In this document: positions 5,845 to 9,205 of the stretch, one piece after another
Layout: each line of letters starts with the position of its first letter
Numbering within the stretch: the stretch's first letter is position 1
Assembly: GCA_024636075.1 (NCBI GenBank)
Contig: JAGXHS010000129.1
Span: forward strand, 1-9,205
Source: Propionibacteriaceae bacterium
GTDB lineage: Bacteria > Actinomycetota > Actinomycetes > Propionibacteriales > Propionibacteriaceae
Direction: 5' to 3'
Length of the DNA: 9,205 nucleotides
Notes under the pieces: model-generated
The model's input: only the letters and a program-made list of their open reading frames with translations
What the model was told of the DNA's origin: nothing
The model's database searches: none
Translations under genes and position numbers: made by a program

Positions 5845-7125
5845 TCAACTGATCCGGTCGATGATCAGGTCCCGTCGCTCGACGGGTTGGTCTGCGATCT
5901 CGATCCCGCCGCCCAGCGCGGCACGGGCACGGCTGAAGCTGTCCGGAGTGTTGGTGTGCAGGGTGAGCACCGCTTGACCCTTGCCGATCCGATCTCCCGG
6001 CTTGACGTGCATCTCGACGCCCGCCCCGGCCTGCACCGGGTCCTCCTTGCGGGCCCGGCCAGCGCCCAGCCGCCATGCCGCCACCCCGACCGCCATCGCA
6101 TCCATCCGGGTGATCACACCGTCTGATTCGGCGAGCACCTGGTCGGTGTGTCGTGCTGTCGGCAGAGGGGCGTTGGGGTCGCCGCCCTGGGCGCGAATCA
6201 TCCGCTTCCAGACGTCCATCGCCGCGCCGTTCGCCAGTGCGGCCCGCGGGTCGGCATCGATGCCAGCCTGCTGCAACATCTCCCGGGCCAACGCGATGGT
6301 CAGCTCGACCACATCGGTGGGTCCGCCGCCGGCGAGCACTTCGACCGACTCCCGAACCTCGAGTGCGTTGCCAGCGGTCAGCCCGAGCGGGGTGTCCATC
6401 GAGGTCAGCAGGGCAACGGTGTTCAGCCCAGCCTCGGTGCCCAGTTGCACCATTCGGGAGGCGAGCTCTCGAGCCTTCTCCTCGGTGTCCATGAAGGCGC
6501 CGGCGCCGACCTTGACGTCCAGCACCAGTGCCGAGGTGCCCTCGGCGATCTTCTTGCTCATGATCGAGCTCGCGATCAGCGGGATCGACTCCACCGTGCC
6601 GGTGACATCACGCAGGGCATAGAGCTTCTTGTCCGCCGGAGCCAGACCTGAGCCGGCAGCGCAGATGACCGCGCCGACCTCTTCCAGTTGTCGTAGCATC
6701 TCGTCATTGCTGAGCGAGGCGCGCCAACCGGGGATCGACTCCAGCTTGTCCAGGGTTCCGCCGGTGTGGCCCAGCCCACGTCCGGACAACTGTGGCACCG
6801 CCACCCCGCAGGCGGCCACCAGCGGAGCCAACGGCAGGGTGATCTTGTCGCCCACACCACCGGTGGAGTGCTTGTCGGCGGTGGGTCGCGACAGCGAGGA
6901 GAAGTCGAGCCGCTCGCCAGTGGCGATCATCGCCGCGGTCCACAACCCCAGCTCGGTGTCGTCCATGCCCTGGAAGTAGATGGCCATGGCAAGTGCCGAC
7001 ATCTGCTCTTCGGCGATCTTGCCGTCGGTGTAGCCGTTGATCAACCAGCTGATCTGCTCGCTGCTGAACTGACCACCGCCCCGCTTCAGACGGATCAGCT
7101 CGGTCGCGTCAAAGTCTGTGCTCAT
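5845..7125 (-). CDS. deoA: Thymidine phosphorylase
   Basis: DeoA (EC 2.4.2.4) reversibly splits thymidine with phosphate into thymine and 2-deoxyribose-1-phosphate in cytosolic pyrimidine salvage. The 426 residues are close to the family length. An N-terminal helical domain (1-65) is followed by KHSTGGVGDK (85-94), the phosphate loop. The family signature is at 114-133 (SGRGLGHTGGTLDKLESIPG). YALRDVTGTV (169-178) and IASSIMSKKIAEG (184-196) follow, and the C-terminal PYNP domain lies around 345-420. H86, R172, S187 and K191 align one position from the E. coli catalytic residues H85, R171, S186 and K190. The broader pyrimidine-nucleoside phosphorylase (Pdp) is a possible alternative that sequence reading cannot exclude. 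The ATG at 7125 has a GATACT box 7 nt upstream and no clear ribosome site. It is divergent from the FAH gene. Confidence 0.94.
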   Translation of the reverse strand: MSTDFDATELIRLKRGGGQFSSEQISWLINGYTDGKIAEEQMSALAMAIYFQGMDDTELGLWTAAMIATGERLDFSSLSRPTADKHSTGGVGDKITLPLAPLVAACGVAVPQLSGRGLGHTGGTLDKLESIPGWRASLSNDEMLRQLEEVGAVICAAGSGLAPADKKLYALRDVTGTVESIPLIASSIMSKKIAEGTSALVLDVKVGAGAFMDTEEKARELASRMVQLGTEAGLNTVALLTSMDTPLGLTAGNALEVRESVEVLAGGGPTDVVELTIALAREMLQQAGIDADPRAALANGAAMDVWKRMIRAQGGDPNAPLPTARHTDQVLAESDGVITRMDAMAVGVAAWRLGAGRARKEDPVQAGAGVEMHVKPGDRIGKGQAVLTLHTNTPDSFSRARAALGGGIEIADQPVERRDLIIDRIS

Positions 7126-7132
7126 GGGCGCC

Positions 7133-7138
7133 AGTATC
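7133..7138 (-). promoter_or_regulatory. Candidate -10 box for deoA (leaderless)
   Basis: On the minus strand GATACT (7138 to 7133), one mismatch from TATACT, ends 7 nt before the deoA ATG. The spacer GGCGCCC has no ribosome-binding character. A weak GCAACA (7161 to 7156) lies 17 bp further upstream as a possible -35. Confidence 0.45.
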
Positions 7139-7157
7139 CCAGTTCAGTTGGGCTGTG

Positions 7158-7185
7158 TTGCGCTGCCCCGGCGGCGATCTAGGCT
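7158..7185 (+). promoter_or_regulatory. Candidate promoter for the FAH-fold gene (leaderless)
   Basis: TTGCGC (7158-7163), 16 bp, then TAGGCT (7180-7185), which matches TANNNT and ends 6 nt before the ATG at 7192. The intervening TGCCCC is not a ribosome site. It overlaps the -35 area of the divergent deoA promoter within the 66-bp gap, so the two promoters may compete for polymerase. Confidence 0.5.
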
Positions 7186-7191
7186 TGCCCC

Positions 7192-8142
7192 ATGCGCATT
7201 GCCCGATACGCCCAAGCTGGCGCCCGTCCAGAGTTCGGTGTCGTGGAACTGGCCGAGGACCAGGGCGATCATCCCAACACCGTTTCCGCGCTCACCGGGG
7301 ACCCGATGGCTGGGCCGGTCAACTTCACTGGCGAACGCCATCTACTGGATTCGGTTCGACTGCTGGCCCCGGTGATCCCGCGTAGCAAGATCATCGGCGT
7401 CGGGCGGAACTATGCCGATCACGCCCAGGAGATGGGAAATGCCGTTCCACAATCTCCCTTGGTGTTCTTCAAACCGAACACCTCGGTGATCGGTCCCGGC
7501 GACGCCATCATCATCCCGCACGCATCGAAGGACGTGCAGTTCGAGGGCGAGCTGGCCGTCGTGATCGGCCGTATCGCTCGTCAGGTTCCGGTTGAACGAG
7601 TCCACGAGGTGATCTTCGGCTACACCGTCGCCAATGACGTCACTGCCCGCGACCTGCAGAAGTCGGAGCCCCAATGGACCCGCGCCAAGGGGTGGGACAC
7701 CTTCTGCCCGATCGGGCCGTGGATCGTCACCCATTTCGACGCGGCAGAGGCCGGTAGCCAGCACATCAAGACCTCGATCGATGGTGTCATCGCCCAGGAC
7801 GGCAACACCTCGGAGATGGTCCATGACATCGCCCACCTGGTGAGCTTCATCTCAGAGTTCACCACGTTGTTGCCCGGCGATGTGATCCTCACCGGCACCC
7901 CGGCCGGCGTCGGTCGGATGGAGCCCGGTCAGAGTGTTGCGGTCGAGATCGGCGGCATCGGTCTGTTGTCGAACCCGGTTGTGGGGGAGGACGCAGCGGA
8001 GCTGCGCTCGGATGACGTGTCCTCCACCGTCGCCCCGGACGACACTTCAGATTCCGGTGACGAGGAAGCCGACACCAGCGGTGTCAACAATCCGGGAGCT
8101 GTAGATCTCGACGAGACGACCACGGAATTCGATCCTGAGTGA
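7192..8142 (+). CDS. Fumarylacetoacetate hydrolase-fold protein with acidic tail
   Basis: A cytosolic metal-dependent enzyme of the FAH superfamily, whose members hydrolyse or decarboxylate acylpyruvate-type oxo-acids or tautomerise oxaloacetate. The specific substrate cannot be told here. The N-terminal 60 residues are the usual lead domain (MRIARYA). The catalytic core follows: KIIGVGRNYADHAQEMG (66-82), PLVFFKPNTSVIGPGD (89-104), metal ligands E118 and E120 in QFEGELAVVIGR (116-127) and D149 in VANDVTARDLQ (146-156), TRAKGWDTFCPIGPW (163-177) and LLPGDVILTGTPAGVG (226-241). Most single-domain homologues end near residue 262. Here 54 more residues carry 18 acidic and one basic residue and look disordered. 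The next gene overlaps by 4 nt. In mycobacteria a similar gene precedes gltX. The ATG at 7192 gives the canonical N-terminus. Confidence 0.92.
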   Translation: MRIARYAQAGARPEFGVVELAEDQGDHPNTVSALTGDPMAGPVNFTGERHLLDSVRLLAPVIPRSKIIGVGRNYADHAQEMGNAVPQSPLVFFKPNTSVIGPGDAIIIPHASKDVQFEGELAVVIGRIARQVPVERVHEVIFGYTVANDVTARDLQKSEPQWTRAKGWDTFCPIGPWIVTHFDAAEAGSQHIKTSIDGVIAQDGNTSEMVHDIAHLVSFISEFTTLLPGDVILTGTPAGVGRMEPGQSVAVEIGGIGLLSNPVVGEDAAELRSDDVSSTVAPDDTSDSGDEEADTSGVNNPGAVDLDETTTEFDPE

Positions 8143-9113
8143 GCGTTCTGGTTCCGCCCGGCGGGCAACTGGCCCCTCCGCCCGGCTGCGTGGATTACAC
8201 CGGTGTGCTGCGCGGGGCAGGCGCTACCCCCGCGCGATCCGTGATGGGCATGGTGCTGGCCCTGGCCGGGTACGCGCTGCTGGTACCCCTCGCGCTACAA
8301 GGGATGCTCGCTGTCTCGCACACACTGTCCGGTGACCAGAGCAGCTTTGCCGACTACTACCGGCGTGCGGTCGCTTTCGAACTCCCAGCTGGTCTGGTGG
8401 CGTCTCATCTGGCGTTGGCTCTGCTGATACCGGTCGTCTTCGCCGTGGTGCGTTGGGTGCACTGGCGTGATGTGCGCTGGCTGCACTCGGTTCAGCCCGG
8501 CTTGCGGTGGCGCTACTTGCTGGCCTGCGGACTGGCGGCCGTCGTGGTGCTGAACGGTGTGCTGTGGCTCTCCCAGGCAGGCTCCGGCTGGCACTATGAC
8601 CCGCAGCAGAGGGTGTGGCTGTGGCTCGGGCTGATCGTGCTGACCTCACCGCTGCAGGCGGCGGCGGAAGAGTACTTCTTCCGCGGCTACCTGATCCAGG
8701 CGATGGGCTCGATGCTCACCAACCGCTGGGTGGCAGTGGTGGCCACAGCCCTCGTCTTCGCGCTGTTCCACGGCGTGCAGAACACCGCGTTGTTCGTGGA
8801 TCGTTTCGGTTTCGGGCTGTTGGCGGGTGCTCTGGTGGTGTTCACCGGCGGTATCGAGGCGGGCATCGCAGCACATGTGGTCAACAACATCTTCGCCTTC
8901 GGCTACGCCGCGCTCGGCGGTGGCGTCTCACAGGTCAGGGGAGTGCGGGCGATCACCTGGACCGACGCGGCTTTCGACCTGCTGGGCTTCCTGTTGGTGG
9001 GGCTGGTGTCTTGGTGGATCGCCCGGCGGATGAACCTGGCGACCAGAACACCCGACGAGCGCGATCTTGCCGCAGACAGGCCCCCAGGGAGAGGACCCGC
9101 GGCGTCGGTTTGA
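8139..9113 (+). CDS. CPBP family intramembrane metalloprotease
   Basis: A 324-residue polytopic membrane protein of the CPBP (CAAX protease and bacteriocin-processing, Abi-related) family. All three catalytic motifs are present: EEYFFR at 177-182 (E177, E178, R182), FALFH at 207-211 (H211) and HVVNN at 246-250 (H246, N250). About eight membrane helices are visible, roughly at 36-60, 82-105, 124-146, 160-176, 195-212, 225-240, 242-258 and 278-296. A Pro/Gly-rich N-terminal segment precedes them and a charged C-terminal tail follows. Such proteins cleave within membranes, but the substrate here is unknown. The GTG start lies in a GTGA overlap with the stop of the FAH-fold gene and has no ribosome site of its own, which points to translational coupling. 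There is no later start before the first helix with better support. Confidence 0.92.
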   Translation: MSVLVPPGGQLAPPPGCVDYTGVLRGAGATPARSVMGMVLALAGYALLVPLALQGMLAVSHTLSGDQSSFADYYRRAVAFELPAGLVASHLALALLIPVVFAVVRWVHWRDVRWLHSVQPGLRWRYLLACGLAAVVVLNGVLWLSQAGSGWHYDPQQRVWLWLGLIVLTSPLQAAAEEYFFRGYLIQAMGSMLTNRWVAVVATALVFALFHGVQNTALFVDRFGFGLLAGALVVFTGGIEAGIAAHVVNNIFAFGYAALGGGVSQVRGVRAITWTDAAFDLLGFLLVGLVSWWIARRMNLATRTPDERDLAADRPPGRGPAASV

Positions 9114-9139
9114 GCTCAGGGCCGAGTATCCAGTAGAGT
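9110..9139 (+). promoter_or_regulatory. Candidate promoter facing the contig end
   Basis: TTGAGC (9110-9115), 18 bp, then TAGAGT (9134-9139) give a good housekeeping-type actinobacterial promoter. The -35 overlaps the stop codon of the CPBP gene. Transcription would start near 9146 and run into the contig end, so this probably drives a separate gene beyond the window. The remaining 28 genomic bases hold no readable start codon with a ribosome site. Confidence 0.5.
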
Positions 9140-9173
9140 TCTCAGTCGTTGCCCGTCACGGGTGACAGTGGGG

Positions 9174-9205
9174 CTGTCTCTTATACACATCTCCGAGCCC
9201 ACGAG
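9174..9205 (+). other. Illumina Nextera adapter read-through (not genomic)
   Basis: The last 32 bases are the Tn5 mosaic end CTGTCTCTTATACACATCT (9174-9192) followed directly by the start of the Nextera read-2 adapter, ending in CCCACGAG. This is a known library artefact at contig ends and should be trimmed. True genomic sequence stops at 9173. Confidence 0.98.

Noticed and set aside
9155..9168. GTCAC-GG-GTGAC dyad near the contig end as the terminator of the FAH-CPBP operon
   Set aside because: The stem is 5 bp with a 2-nt loop and no T-run, and it lies downstream of a candidate promoter. It may be part of an unseen next gene's leader.
1..9173. A defence system, prophage, CRISPR array or biosynthetic cluster
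   Set aside because: Apart from the unidentified left-edge fragment, all genes fall into housekeeping metabolism or known membrane/protease families. There are no nuclease, integrase, transposase, repeat-spacer or synthase signatures on either strand. The CPBP gene alone is not evidence of an abortive-infection system.
9174..9192. Tn5/IS50-type transposon end as a mobile element
   Set aside because: The mosaic end continues straight into Nextera adapter sequence, so it is a library artefact.

Overview
This is a high-GC, gene-dense window from an actinomycete (Actinomycetota). The evidence is the base composition, a DUF3152 metalloprotease-like protein (a family known essentially from actinobacteria), LeuB, IlvE and CimA sequences of actinobacterial type, and five start codons that look leaderless. 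I cannot fix the genus. A member of Propionibacteriales or a relative is possible, but that is a guess. The right end (9174-9205) is not genomic. It is Illumina Nextera transposase adapter, so this is probably a short draft or metagenome contig whose real end is at 9173.

Layout, left to right: the 3' end of an unidentified + strand gene (3-146); a convergent class I SAM methyltransferase (185-745, -); a 140-bp divergent regulatory region with an 18-bp tandem palindromic repeat (817-853); a membrane-anchored DUF3152 protein with a complete zinc-protease motif (886-1848, +); leuB (1865-2938, -); an 85-bp divergent promoter region; ilvE (3024-4106, +); a 106-bp gap with a perfect 8-bp-stem inverted repeat; cimA (4213-5844, +); deoA (5845-7125, -), whose stop codon abuts the cimA stop with no base between; a 66-bp divergent promoter region; a fumarylacetoacetate-hydrolase-fold gene with an odd acidic tail (7192-8142, +); a CPBP intramembrane protease overlapping it by 4 nt (8139-9113, +); and a promoter-like sequence facing the contig end. 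Coding density is very high and no gap exceeds 140 bp.

The metabolic core is branched-chain amino acid synthesis. CimA makes (R)-citramalate from pyruvate and acetyl-CoA. LeuCD (not in the window) and LeuB then convert it to 2-oxobutyrate, a threonine-independent entry to isoleucine. LeuB also serves leucine synthesis, and IlvE makes the final transamination to Leu, Ile and Val. deoA is nucleoside salvage and has no evident link to this pathway. I see no phage, CRISPR, transposase, rRNA or complete tRNA, and no obvious new defence or biosynthetic system. The points most worth a second look are the tandem palindromic repeat, the recurrent leaderless-start architecture, the FAH acidic tail with its coupled membrane protease, the inverted repeat before cimA, and the adapter contamination.
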